64,000 nt of DNA from Streptomyces sp. CB02366 (lineage in GTDB: Bacteria > Actinomycetota > Actinomycetes > Streptomycetales > Streptomycetaceae): positions 1 to 64,000 of the forward strand of contig NZ_LIVT01000014.1 in NCBI RefSeq assembly GCF_001905905.1. Direction: 5' to 3'. How positions within the stretch are numbered: the first letter of the stretch is position 1; every line of letters starts with the position of its first letter. Positions 8,477 through 16,790 of this stretch are shown here, piece after piece. Under the pieces are notes generated by a model. The model did not search any database. It saw nothing but the letters and a program-made list of their open reading frames with translations, and had not been told where the DNA came from. The position numbers and the translations under genes were made by a program.

Positions 8477-8671
8477 TCAGCCGCGCGGCGGCCCGTCCTG
8501 GTCGCGCTCCGTCCCGAACTGCTGCTTCAGCCTGTCCTGAGCGGTGTCGACGTGCTTCCGGTACTTGCCCTGCGTACGGTCGTCGACCATGTCGCCGGCC
8601 TTGTCGATCCCCTTGCCGGCCTGGTCCTCGTGGCCCTTGAGCATCTTCTTGATCTTGTCCAGTGCGGACAT
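8477..8671 (-). CDS. MT0933-type antitoxin-like small protein
   Basis: This 64-aa, highly charged helical protein begins MSALDKIKKMLKGHEDQAGK and continues with repeated D/K/Q-rich helices. This is the pattern of the actinobacterial MT0933-like family, often annotated as antitoxin and resembling CsbD-type stress proteins. The ATG has AGGAGG six bases upstream, and the longer in-frame extension is not supported. No toxin gene is adjacent, so the antitoxin label should not be taken as function; a stress-induced abundant protein is as likely. Confidence 0.75.
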   Translation of the reverse strand: MSALDKIKKMLKGHEDQAGKGIDKAGDMVDDRTQGKYRKHVDTAQDRLKQQFGTERDQDGPPRG

Positions 8672-8827
8672 GCGTCCTCCTCGTCGATGCTGCTCCCCCC
8701 ACCCACCAAGGGTCACCGCCCGGGGCGCTGCCCGCATCCGCGCCGGGCCTCCGGCGGGCCGGCGGGACGGGAGGCCAGGTGTGAACCCGCGCCGGCTGGG
8801 CACATACCGGGTTACCAGGAGGAGGTG

Positions 8828-8932
8828 GTGGCATTGGGCCGCATCCGAGTCGTCGTCCGTCGTTCCCCGCCCCCCTCGGGGCCGCCGCCGCTCGACCTGC
8901 GCACTCCCTCAGGCCGCCCCCTTCCGTACTGA
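8828..8932 (+). CDS. possible small protein, 34 aa
   Basis: A GTG start follows an exact AGGAGG at 8817-8822 (five bases of spacing). The frame runs 34 codons (VALGRIRVVVRRSPPP, then Pro-rich) to TGA at 8930. A perfect 10-bp stem at 8938-8971 follows directly and could terminate it. The strong ribosome site and the terminator are the only support; composition is ambiguous. It fills part of the 308-bp gap 8672-8979. Confidence 0.35.
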   Translation: MALGRIRVVVRRSPPPSGPPPLDLRTPSGRPLPY

Positions 8933-8937
8933 CCGCC

Positions 8938-8971
8938 GACGCCACCGATCCCTGCGGGTTCCGGTGGCGTC
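8938..8971. terminator. bidirectional hairpin terminator
   Basis: GACGCCACCG (8938-8947) pairs with CGGTGGCGTC (8962-8971) in a perfect 10-bp stem with a 14-nt loop. It sits between the stop codons of the small rightward frame and the leftward MASE1 gene, so it can serve both. There is no U-tract, as is normal in high-GC actinobacteria. Confidence 0.6.
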
Positions 8972-8979
8972 CGTGCGTG

Positions 8980-10011
8980 CTAGGGGCGGGCGCCGCCGTC
9001 CGGCGGACCGTGGCGGCGCTGCCGGTCCTTGTGCCGCGCCGAGGCCGGCCCCGACAGCGGTGCGAGCTGCTCCACCAGGGCCTCCAGCTCCTCTACGGCG
9101 TACTCCGTCTCACGGCGCATGTTCTTGTGCTCCGCCACGATGGCGCCGAGCAGCAGTGCGGTGAGGGCGACGCACCCGTTGAGCAGCGAGAGGTTGACCA
9201 TGATCTCCATCAGGCTGTGACCCGCGAACGGCCCCAGGGCATCCGTCCCGGCGACGGTGGCCAGCACCGAGACGACCAGGGCGCACGGAGCGCTGCCGGG
9301 CAGCTGGAAGCGCAGAGCCGCCCAGATGATCACCGGGAACACCAGGTAGATCATCGACAGCGGGCTGCGTGTGGCGATCAACGACGTCACGACCACGACG
9401 ACTGCGAGGACCGACGCCTCCAGCCACCGGTCGCTCGGGCGCGGCCACCGAACCCTTCGCAGGACCAGCAGCGCGGGGGCGACCACCAGGACCCCCATCG
9501 CGTCCCCCGCCCACCAGGACGACCAGACCAGCCAGAACCGGCCCGGCGGCACCTTTCCGTCGAACATCAGCGTGAGGCTTCCGATGGTGGAGCTGAGCAG
9601 CATCCCCGCGAACGCGCCGAGGAACACCAGGCAGACCCCGTCCCGCAGCCGGGCCAGCTCGATACGGAAGCCCACTCTCCGCAGCAGCGCGTACGAGGCC
9701 AGCGGTGCGACCGTGTTGCCGGACACGATGGCCAGAAGGCCGAGGGTGAACGCGTCGCCGATCCCGGAGACCGTGAGGAGGGTTCCCAGGGCGATGCCGG
9801 GCCAGACCCGGACGCCCAGGCACAGCAGTGCGGCCAGGGCGATCCCGGTGGGGGGCCACAGCGGCGTGACCACCGCCCCGTCCAGGACGACCTGGCGCAT
9901 CAGCCCGACCCGCCCGGCCAGGAAATAGGCGCCGGTCACACCCAGGACCTGCGCCACGTACACGGCCCGACGTCTGGCATCCCCGCTACGGATCACCCAC
10001 TCATCAGACAC
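8980..10011 (-). CDS. MASE1-domain integral membrane protein
   Basis: The protein (343 aa) has about eight hydrophobic segments between residues 15 and 300 with the MASE1 pattern: WPPTGIALAALLCLG, a conserved proline-rich sensor loop, then WWAGDAMGVLVVAPALLVL, and later IYLVFPVIIWAALRF. MASE1 is a membrane sensor usually fused to a kinase, GGDEF or phosphatase output. Here a short cytoplasmic helix (about 305-325, ETEYAVEELEALVEQL) is followed by a charged tail with no catalytic domain. The phosphatase at 10060-10893 lies immediately upstream (48 bp) in the same direction and may provide the output as a separate protein. Confidence 0.85.
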   Translation of the reverse strand: MSDEWVIRSGDARRRAVYVAQVLGVTGAYFLAGRVGLMRQVVLDGAVVTPLWPPTGIALAALLCLGVRVWPGIALGTLLTVSGIGDAFTLGLLAIVSGNTVAPLASYALLRRVGFRIELARLRDGVCLVFLGAFAGMLLSSTIGSLTLMFDGKVPPGRFWLVWSSWWAGDAMGVLVVAPALLVLRRVRWPRPSDRWLEASVLAVVVVVTSLIATRSPLSMIYLVFPVIIWAALRFQLPGSAPCALVVSVLATVAGTDALGPFAGHSLMEIMVNLSLLNGCVALTALLLGAIVAEHKNMRRETEYAVEELEALVEQLAPLSGPASARHKDRQRRHGPPDGGARP

Positions 10012-10059
10012 CGGCCGCGGCGGGAGTCGGCCGGTGACACGCGCGGTACGGCCCCGTCG

Positions 10060-10893
10060 TCACCGGGGTCCGCCGCGGGCGGCCTCGTGTCGCAGCACCA
10101 GTACGGCGGCGTCGTCCTCGTGGCCCGTCTCCTCCGCCGCGCCCAGCACCAGGTGGGCCAGCTGGGCCGCGTCGGCCCCGATGTGCGCGGTGACCAGGCG
10201 CCGTACCCGTTCGAGACCGTCCTCGATCAGCAGCGAAGGGCCCTCGACCACCCCGTCCGTGAGCAGCACGATCGCCCCGTCGGAGTCGAGGGTGCGCCGG
10301 GTGACGGGATAGCTCTCGCCGGGTTCGATGCCCAGCGGCAGGCCGCCGGGGTCCTCGGTGACGCCGGACCTGCCCTCCGCGGTGGCCCACACGCACGCCA
10401 CATGGCCGGCCCGCGCGCTGTGCAGCTCCCAGGTCACAGGGTCGAGCCGCAGGAAGGTGCAGGTCGCGAAGAGCCCCGAGTCCACGGACAGGAGCAGGTC
10501 GTTCGTCCGGCCCAGGATCTCGCCGGGATCGGAGGCGGTGCCCGCGATGGCCCGCATCGCGATGCGCACCTGCCCCATGAAGGCCGCCGCCTCGACGTCA
10601 TGTCCCTGCACGTCGCCGACGGCGAAGCCGAGGGCCCCGTCCGCGAGGGGGAAGCCGTCGTACCAGTCGCCGCCGATGTCCAGGCCGTGGCGGGCGGGCG
10701 CGTAGCCCGCCGCCGGCCGGAGACCGGGAAGGGCGGGCAGCGCCGCCGGAAGCATGTCGCGCTGGAGCGCTTGGGCCAGCTCCACCCTGGCCTGGTGGAA
10801 CTCCACTTCGCGCCGAGCTCGGGCGGTGAGGTCCTGCAAGGTGTTGAGCAGATCTTCGGAACTGGCCGAGCGGGGAGTCCGACGCCGGTTCAT
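10060..10893 (-). CDS. PP2C-type (SpoIIE/RsbU-like) protein phosphatase
   Basis: This 277-aa cytoplasmic protein has a short N-terminal helix (about 15-45) leading into a SpoIIE phosphatase domain. The metal-binding and core motifs are visible: GGDWYDGFPL, GFAVGDVQGHDVEAA, LLLTDGVVEG-like (VLLTDGVVEG) and the final HEDDAAVLVLR aspartates. In Streptomyces such enzymes dephosphorylate anti-sigma antagonists in partner-switching networks. No sensor domain is fused; the MASE1 protein encoded 48 bp downstream is the likely membrane partner, which is inference. The upstream gap holds an AT-rich TCATATAGTG stretch that may be part of its promoter. Confidence 0.88.
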   Translation of the reverse strand: MNRRRTPRSASSEDLLNTLQDLTARARREVEFHQARVELAQALQRDMLPAALPALPGLRPAAGYAPARHGLDIGGDWYDGFPLADGALGFAVGDVQGHDVEAAAFMGQVRIAMRAIAGTASDPGEILGRTNDLLLSVDSGLFATCTFLRLDPVTWELHSARAGHVACVWATAEGRSGVTEDPGGLPLGIEPGESYPVTRRTLDSDGAIVLLTDGVVEGPSLLIEDGLERVRRLVTAHIGADAAQLAHLVLGAAEETGHEDDAAVLVLRHEAARGGPR

Positions 10894-11004
10894 GTGCCGC
10901 TCCGCAGTGCGATATGTCCCTGAATCATATAGTGGGCACCCCCCAGGCGGCCACCGTGACGACGGTGGGGCCGCCCCGCCGGCCGGACGGGGCTCCCCGG
11001 CCGT

Positions 11005-11625
11005 TCAGGACGGCCGGGCGCGGTACAGATCGCGGAGCAGGGCGATCTCCGCGCCGTGGTGCAACACCTCCTGGTTGACCCACCAGACGATGTCGACGAA
11101 CGGATCCTCGGCGTCGCTGCCGTTCGGATACGTGCTGTACCCGACGGTGTCCAGAGCGCTTTCGTCCACAGTCAGGAGGACTTCGCGCCAGGCGGCGGAC
11201 GCGGACTCGAAGGCGGCCACCGCGCCGGCGGCGTCCCCCGGCGTGCGGTGGTCGTCACGCGTCAACGACCCGGTGCCCCGGGTGTGATCGGCCCGGAGGG
11301 TGAGCATCTCGCAGAGGTGGCTCAGCCGCCACGCGAGGGTGGTGAACGGCGGAGGGAACGGATGCGGCGAGCCCGCCGAGTCCCGCCCCCACTCACCGGC
11401 CCCCGCCAGCACGGTCGCCCGTGCCCCGGGGCCGTCGCCGCGCCGGCGGACGGACCAGCAGTCGGGCAGGGGTTCCCAGAGGTACTCCTCGTCGCCGAAC
11501 GGGGTGACACCGATATCGACGCCGTTGCCGCTGTCCATGACGGGTCCGGCAAGGCGGGCGAGGAGCCGTTCGCAGGCGAAGTCGTACTGCTCCAGCAGGG
11601 GGATCAGGCGTGGAGGGAGGGCCAT
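11005..11625 (-). CDS. DinB-like four-helix protein
   Basis: This 206-aa protein has the DinB_2 arrangement: an N-terminal helix LIPLLEQYDFACERLL, the phrase LAWRLSHLCEMLTLRADH containing a His in the second helix, and the closing WWVNQEVLHHGAEIALLRDLY with the conserved HHGAEI metal-site histidines. The family includes thiol-dependent transferases and proteins of unknown role. The start at 11625 removes an Arg/Ala/Pro-rich upstream extension that looks non-coding. It is divergent from the small gene at 11768. Confidence 0.85.
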   Translation of the reverse strand: MALPPRLIPLLEQYDFACERLLARLAGPVMDSGNGVDIGVTPFGDEEYLWEPLPDCWSVRRRGDGPGARATVLAGAGEWGRDSAGSPHPFPPPFTTLAWRLSHLCEMLTLRADHTRGTGSLTRDDHRTPGDAAGAVAAFESASAAWREVLLTVDESALDTVGYSTYPNGSDAEDPFVDIVWWVNQEVLHHGAEIALLRDLYRARPS

Positions 11626-11767
11626 CGGGGGAGCGTGCCACAGACCGCGGGCGGACGCGCCCCCCTCGGCGGATCCCGCCGACCGGATCGACGGCGGGGC
11701 CGCGCGGGGGCGGCCGGATGGACCCTCGTACCGAGCCGTTGTCAGTGCCCGGTGGGATGCTGCCCGC

Positions 11768-12037
11768 ATGGACGAGCTGATGAGGCAGCGGCGGGTGTAC
11801 GGCGCCGACCACGACGATCCCTGCCCCGGTCCGAGGCCGGGACACGACTACCGCGAACTGGTCGGCGGCCCGCTCGACGGACTGCTGCTCGACGTGACGG
11901 GGTGGGACGACGCCGATCTGCGCGACGGCGTCGGGCTGGTCACCGAGATCGGCGCCTACGGGCCCGGCGGACGCGCCGAGTACGGGCCCCGGTCGCCGGA
12001 CAGCCACCAGTGGGACTGGCGCGGCGACGTGCGCTGA
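11768..12037 (+). CDS. small conserved hypothetical protein, 89 aa
   Basis: This soluble, acidic protein begins MDELMRQRRVYGADHDDPCPGPRPGHDYRELVGGPLDGLLLDVTGW. The phrase ELVGGPLDGLLLDV resembles small Streptomyces proteins annotated only as hypothetical. No motif indicates function. The ATG lies 142 bp from the divergent DinB gene. The 247 bp that follow (12038-12284) hold no gene. Confidence 0.6.
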   Translation: MDELMRQRRVYGADHDDPCPGPRPGHDYRELVGGPLDGLLLDVTGWDDADLRDGVGLVTEIGAYGPGGRAEYGPRSPDSHQWDWRGDVR

Positions 12038-12270
12038 CGGGGGTCGGGCGGTGGTGAACGGGGCCGGACCCGCGGCATACGGGGGTGGGGGCCGCCGCTC
12101 CGGCCGCTGAGCTGCGCCCCCGGGCTCCGGCTCGGAGCATGCCACGGCCGGGCCCGGGCGCCGATGGCCCCCCGGCCCCGGTGACGTCACCCCGGAGGAC
12201 CGGCCGTCCTCCGGGCCCGGAGCGGCCCGGGCGCCGGGGGAGCGGCTGCGGGCGGGCGCCGGCCGTCCGA

Positions 12271-12276
12271 TAGGTT
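12271..12276 (+). promoter_or_regulatory. -10 element for a leaderless transcript
   Basis: TAGGTT fits the actinobacterial TANNNT -10 hexamer and ends eight bases before the ATG at 12285. No Shine-Dalgarno sequence precedes that ATG, so the mRNA probably starts at the start codon. Confidence 0.45.
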
Positions 12277-12284
12277 GACCGGTC

Positions 12285-13790
12285 ATGTGGGCTTTGAGCG
12301 CGGTCGGGTACCGCCGACTGGGTGCGGCGGGATCGCTGGGGGTCGTCGGCGGCGGCTGGTTCGCCGGAAAGCTGCCGGTGCACGACCCCTGGGGCGTGTG
12401 GGTCGACCACGGGTCCGCCGTGAAGGCGGCCGGTGCGGCCCTCGCCTACGTCGGACTGACGGTGCTCGTCGTGGCCTGGTGGCAGTACGGCAGGAGCGCC
12501 TCCACGACCCGGGAGACCCTGGTCGCCCTCGCCTGGTGGACCGCTCCGTTCCTCCTCGCGCCCCCGCTCTACAGCGCCGACGTGTACAGCTACATCGCCC
12601 AGGGCTCGATGGTCGTCGAAGGGCACGACGTGTACACCTTGGGCCCCTCCGCCCTGGACCCGGGGGGAATCGGCGGGGACGCCGCCGCGAGCGTCGGCAA
12701 CCACTGGCGGGACACCCCGGCCCCCTACGGCCCGCTCTTCCTGCTGCTGTCCGCCGCCGTCGCCTGGACGACCGGCGGCACGATCGTCCCGGCCGTCCTC
12801 GCCCTGCGGCTCGTCGCCCTCCTCTCCCTCGCCCTGATCGTCTGGGCCCTGCGCCGCCTGGCGCGCGAGCACGGCCGCAGCGAGAGCAGGGCCCTGTGGC
12901 TCGGCGCGCTCAACCCGCTGCTGCTGATGCACGTGGTCGGCGGCGTCCACAACGACGGGCTGATGATCGGCCTGATGCTCGCCGGTGTCGTGCTCGCCCT
13001 GCGCGGCAGGTGGATCACCGGCAGCGCCCTGGTCGGCCTCGCCATGATGGTGAAGTCGCCCGCCGCCGTGTCGCTCCTGTTCATCGGCGTCCTCGTGCAC
13101 GCCGCCGCGACCGGCCCCCGGTGGCGCCGCTGGGCCAAGGGCCTTCTCGGGCCCGGCCTGGTCGCCTGCGCCGTCGCCGGAGGGGCGACGCTGATCAGCG
13201 GCACCGGGTTCGGCTGGCTCCACACCCAGGGCGTCGCCGCGAACATCCACACCGCGCTCTCCGCCACCAGCGACCTCGGCCTCGGACTCGGTGAGCTGGC
13301 CCATCTGTTCCTGGACGTCGACGCGGACCCGGTCAAGTCCGCCGTGCAGACGCTGGGCCTGGCGGTCGCGATCGGCCTGATCCTCGTGCTGGCCCGGCGC
13401 GCGATGCGGGGCGGTATCACGGCGGCCCACGCCCTGGGTCTGTCGCTGTTGCTCCTGGTCGCCCTGTCGCCCATGGTCCAGCCCTGGTACCTGCTGTGGG
13501 GCATGGCCGTGGTCGCCGCGACCGAGCAGTACGGCCGCCTCTCCGCCGTCCTGACCGTCCTCTCGGCGGCCCTGGTCTACGAGACCCACCCCATGGGGGC
13601 GACCCCGCCCTACGGGTTCGTCCTCGCCGGTTTCGCCGTCCTCCTCGGCGTCCTCACGATCCGCCGGGCGCCCGTCGTGCCGCCCGGGGCCCTCCTGCCC
13701 GGTCAGCGCGGACCCGTGAACTCCCCGGCCGACGAGGGCGTTCCCGCCGCTTCCTCCGAGCGGAGCCCGACCGCGCGGACCCCCGCGTGA
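12285..13790 (+). CDS. MptB-like polyprenol-phosphomannose-dependent mannosyltransferase (GT-C fold)
   Basis: This 501-aa protein has about a dozen membrane segments. Signature parts of the MptB family are visible: PPLYSADVYSYIAQGSMVVEGHDVY, with the Asp of the first extracytoplasmic loop that acts as the GT-C catalytic residue; APYGPLFLLLSA; NPLLLMHVVGGVHNDGLMIG; and SPMVQPWYLLWG. Related mycobacterial enzymes add alpha-1,6-mannose to lipoglycans from polyprenol-phosphomannose on the outer membrane face. Streptomyces lacks lipoarabinomannan, so the acceptor here is uncertain. It stands alone. Confidence 0.85.
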   Translation: MWALSAVGYRRLGAAGSLGVVGGGWFAGKLPVHDPWGVWVDHGSAVKAAGAALAYVGLTVLVVAWWQYGRSASTTRETLVALAWWTAPFLLAPPLYSADVYSYIAQGSMVVEGHDVYTLGPSALDPGGIGGDAAASVGNHWRDTPAPYGPLFLLLSAAVAWTTGGTIVPAVLALRLVALLSLALIVWALRRLAREHGRSESRALWLGALNPLLLMHVVGGVHNDGLMIGLMLAGVVLALRGRWITGSALVGLAMMVKSPAAVSLLFIGVLVHAAATGPRWRRWAKGLLGPGLVACAVAGGATLISGTGFGWLHTQGVAANIHTALSATSDLGLGLGELAHLFLDVDADPVKSAVQTLGLAVAIGLILVLARRAMRGGITAAHALGLSLLLLVALSPMVQPWYLLWGMAVVAATEQYGRLSAVLTVLSAALVYETHPMGATPPYGFVLAGFAVLLGVLTIRRAPVVPPGALLPGQRGPVNSPADEGVPAASSERSPTARTPA

Positions 13791-13856
13791 ACAATTCCCT
13801 CGACGCCCGCGAAGACCGTCGGCTACGCTGATCCCGTCCTGTTGTCTCCGATAGAG

Positions 13857-13979
13857 GTGGACGTTGCGCATCTGAGGTCCGCGATCATCGCGCGGTACGG
13901 CCCTGGCCCGTACACGGTCACGACGTTGTCGGCATGTCCGCCGTCCGTGGCTTCCGCGTGGATGCGACCTCGGTGCTGA
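13857..13979 (+). other. possible leader open frame upstream of the ABC-F gene
   Basis: The gap 13791-14101 (311 bp) before the ABC-F gene holds a GTG-initiated frame of 40 codons (VDVAHLRSAIIARYGPGPYT and on) ending at 13979. Inside it, GTACGG and CCGTAC can form a small stem. Antibiotic-responsive ABC-F genes often use upstream peptides and attenuators, so this is offered as a candidate leader. It has no good ribosome site and may be chance. Confidence 0.25.
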
Positions 13980-14101
13980 GCCGTCCCTCTCCCTTCGCAG
14001 GACTGTTCTCCCCACCGCCTCCGGCCCTCCTCGGCCGGGTCGCCGCGTGCTGTTCGCATACGAAGCCCCCGGTTCCTCCGCTTCCGACTGCGAGAATTCC
14101 C

Positions 14102-15778
14102 ATGAGCCATCCCACCGCGCCCGGCGCCTCCCTCACCGCCTCCAACGTCACCTACCAGTGGCCGGACGGCACCACCCTCTTCGACGGGCTCTCCCTCACC
14201 GTGCCCCGCGGCCGCACCGGTCTGGCCGGCGCCAACGGGGCCGGGAAGTCCACCCTGCTCCGCCTGTTCGCCGGACACCTGCGTCCCTCGGCGGGGTCCG
14301 TCACCGTCGGCGGAAACCTCGCCCACCTGCCGCAGAACATCACCCTGGACACCTCCCTGCGCGTGGACGCGGCCCTCGGCATCGCCGAGCGGCGGGCCGC
14401 CCTGCGCGCCATCGAGGCCGGGGACGTACGCGAGGAGCACTTCGAGACGGTCGGCGACGACTGGGACGTCGAGGAACGCGCCCTGGCCACCCTCGGCGCC
14501 CTCGGACTCGGCGCGGTCGACCTGGACCGCACCGTCGGCCGGCTGTCCGGCGGGGAGACGGTCCTGCTGCGCCTGGCGGCGCTGCTCCTGGAACGCCCCG
14601 ACGTGCTCCTCCTCGACGAACCGACCAACAACCTCGACCTGTTCGCCCGCCGCCGGCTGTACGACGCGGTCGAGTCCTGGCGCACCGGCATCCTGGTCGT
14701 CGTCAGCCACGACCGGGACCTGCTGGAGCGGGTCGACCGCATCGCCGAACTGCGAGCCGGCTCCGTGAGCTGGTACGGGGGCGGCTGGTCGGCGTACCAG
14801 GAAGCCCTCGCCACTCAGCAGGAGGCGGCCGGACGGATGCTGCGCGCCGCCGACGCCGACGTACGCCGTCAGCAGCGGGAACTGGAGGAGGCCCGGATCA
14901 AGGTGGCCCGCCGCCAGCGCCACGACAGGAAGCTGGACTCCCAGCGAAAGGCCCCGCGCATCGTCGCCGGGGAGCGCAAGCGCTCCGCCCAGGAGTCCGG
15001 GGACCGGTTGCGCGGACTGCACGAGAGTCGCCTCGACGAGGCGCGCGAGCGCAGGGAGGAGGCCGCCGAGGCCGTCCGCCGGGACGCCGAGATCAAGGTG
15101 AGCCTGCCCCACACCGCCGTACCCGCGGGCCGCACCGTCCTGACCGTACGAGACCTCACCCTCCCCTACGGCCGACTGAGCGGAGGCAGCCTCCAGGTGC
15201 AGGGTCCCGAACGCATCGCCCTGCTCGGCCGCAACGGGGCCGGCAAGACGACCCTGCTGCGCACCATCACCGGGGAGCTCGCGCCGCTCACCGGGGAGGC
15301 CACGGCGGCGGTACCGCTGAAGTTCCTGCCGCAGCGACTGGACGTCCTCGACGACACCCTGAGCGTCGCCGACAACGTCGCCCGCACCGCCCCGGGCACC
15401 ACCGACAACCAGATCCGCTCCCAGCTCGCCCGGTTCCTCTTCAAGGGGGCCCGCGCCGAACAGCCGGCCGGCACTCTGTCGGGCGGCGAACGCTTCCGGG
15501 CCGCGCTCGCGGCCACCATGCTCGCCGCCCCCGCCCCGCAGCTGCTCCTGCTGGACGAACCGACGAACAACCTCGACGTGGCCAGCGTGCGGCAGCTGAC
15601 GAGCGCCCTGGAGTCCTACGAGGGCGCGCTCCTCATCGCCGGCCACGACCTGCCGTTCCTGGAGTCCGTGGGCATCACCCGGTGGATCCTGCTGGACGAC
15701 GCCCTGCGCGATACCGATCCCGAGGAGATTCGCGAGCTGTTCGGAAGCCCGGATTCCGCCCCGGCGGGACCGGCGTGA
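14102..15778 (+). CDS. ABC-F family ATPase (ribosome-associated)
   Basis: This 558-aa soluble protein has two ABC domains and no membrane segment. Domain 1 has Walker A GANGAGKSTLLRLF, signature LSGGETVLLRLAALLL and Walker B VLLLDEPTNNLD. A charged linker (about 240-330, Arg/Glu-rich helices, RRQQRELEEARIKVARRQ) follows. Domain 2 has GRNGAGKTTLLRTI, LSGGERFRAALAATML and LLLLDEPTNNLD. ABC-F proteins bind the ribosomal E site and rescue stalled or drug-bound ribosomes. ATG 14102 is chosen because the conserved domain starts soon after it, though the ribosome site is weak. The kinase at 15808 follows closely. Whether it confers resistance, and to which drug, cannot be told. Confidence 0.92.
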   Translation: MSHPTAPGASLTASNVTYQWPDGTTLFDGLSLTVPRGRTGLAGANGAGKSTLLRLFAGHLRPSAGSVTVGGNLAHLPQNITLDTSLRVDAALGIAERRAALRAIEAGDVREEHFETVGDDWDVEERALATLGALGLGAVDLDRTVGRLSGGETVLLRLAALLLERPDVLLLDEPTNNLDLFARRRLYDAVESWRTGILVVVSHDRDLLERVDRIAELRAGSVSWYGGGWSAYQEALATQQEAAGRMLRAADADVRRQQRELEEARIKVARRQRHDRKLDSQRKAPRIVAGERKRSAQESGDRLRGLHESRLDEARERREEAAEAVRRDAEIKVSLPHTAVPAGRTVLTVRDLTLPYGRLSGGSLQVQGPERIALLGRNGAGKTTLLRTITGELAPLTGEATAAVPLKFLPQRLDVLDDTLSVADNVARTAPGTTDNQIRSQLARFLFKGARAEQPAGTLSGGERFRAALAATMLAAPAPQLLLLDEPTNNLDVASVRQLTSALESYEGALLIAGHDLPFLESVGITRWILLDDALRDTDPEEIRELFGSPDSAPAGPA

Positions 15779-15807
15779 CGCCCACCGCGCGATCGGAGGA
15801 GAAGAAG

Positions 15808-16389
15808 ATGGAGGAGATCCCGATGGGCGCCGGCCTCGGTCCCTGTGTCGTCCTGATCACCGGGGTGATGGCCGCCGGGAAGTCCACGGTGGCCCAACTC
15901 CTGGCGGAGAGTCTGCCGCGAGCGGTCCACGTGCGCGGCGACGTCTTCCGCCGCATGATCGTCTCCGGCCGGGCGGAGATGGCGCCCGACGAGGCGGAGG
16001 AGGCGCGCAGCCAGCTCGACCTGCGCCAACGGCTCTCGGCCCAGGTGGCCGACGCCTACGCGGACGACGGCTGGACGGCGGTCGTCCAGGACATCGTGCT
16101 CGGCGACGACCTGCCCCGCTATGTCGACCGGGTCCGCACCCGCCCCCTGCACGTCGTCGTGCTGGCCCCCTCGCCCGAGGCCGTGCGCACGCGGGAGGCC
16201 GGACGGGGCAAGACGGGGTACGGGGAGTGGACGGTCGAGGCGTTCGACGCGCATCTGCGGAGCGGAACGCCTCGCATCGGCCTCTGGCTGGACACCTCGG
16301 GGCAGACGCCCGAGGAGACGGTTGCGGCCGTCCTCGACGGCCTGCGCGGGGGAGCCGGGGATCCGGGGCGGTGGTCGCAGGAGGTGTGA
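15808..16389 (+). CDS. P-loop kinase-like (zeta-toxin/chloramphenicol phosphotransferase-like) protein
   Basis: This 193-aa protein has Walker A ITGVMAAGKSTVAQLL near residue 20, then HVRGDVFRRMIVSGR, where the Asp aligns with the substrate-side carboxylate of AAA-type small-molecule kinases, and VVQDIVLGDDL, followed by an Arg lid region (AVRTREAGRGKTGYG). It resembles the family that includes chloramphenicol 3-O-phosphotransferase and many uncharacterised kinases. GGAGGAG lies six bases before ATG 15808. A GTG at 15775 overlapping the ABC-F stop is an alternative, so translation is probably coupled to the ABC-F gene. Substrate unknown. Confidence 0.82.
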   Translation: MEEIPMGAGLGPCVVLITGVMAAGKSTVAQLLAESLPRAVHVRGDVFRRMIVSGRAEMAPDEAEEARSQLDLRQRLSAQVADAYADDGWTAVVQDIVLGDDLPRYVDRVRTRPLHVVVLAPSPEAVRTREAGRGKTGYGEWTVEAFDAHLRSGTPRIGLWLDTSGQTPEETVAAVLDGLRGGAGDPGRWSQEV

Positions 16390-16448
16390 CCGGGGGCGGG
16401 GCGGGAAGACGGGAAGAGAGGCCGCTGCCCGGCAAGGCGGGCGACGGG

Positions 16449-16673
16449 TCAGGCCGCTTCGTAGTGGTGGGCCCGCCCGCCCCGCCATTCCACCCAGACC
16501 GGGTTGTCGAGCAGCCGGCCCGCTTCTTCGAGGCCGGCCCCGCTCAGGAACACGATCACGTCGCGGTCGCTGTGGGCCAGCCCGAGTATCTCGTCCCGGC
16601 CTTCGTAGTGCGCGGTCACCCGACGGCCGCCCGACGGGGTCGGCCGGTGGATGACGATCGGGGGAGTTGCCAT
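16449..16673 (-). CDS. small hypothetical protein, 74 aa
   Basis: This soluble 74-residue protein begins MATPPIVIHRPTPSGGRRVTAHYEGRD and ends VWVEWRGGRAHHYEAA, with an alternating beta pattern and no signal sequence. An ATG nine codons further upstream is possible, but the extension is Gly/Ala-rich and less convincing. The family is seen in many Streptomyces genomes, to my recollection, without a function. It is convergent with the kinase gene, 59 bp apart. Confidence 0.6.
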   Translation of the reverse strand: MATPPIVIHRPTPSGGRRVTAHYEGRDEILGLAHSDRDVIVFLSGAGLEEAGRLLDNPVWVEWRGGRAHHYEAA

Positions 16674-16790
16674 GGCTCCACCCTGCTCCGCGCCCCGCAC
16701 CCCCGCATCCCCGGCCGGCCCCCTCCGCGAGCGGGCCCGAGGGGCCCCGCGAAAGGCTCCGGCCCCTTCCCGGAGGGGCCGCGGCGGCCC

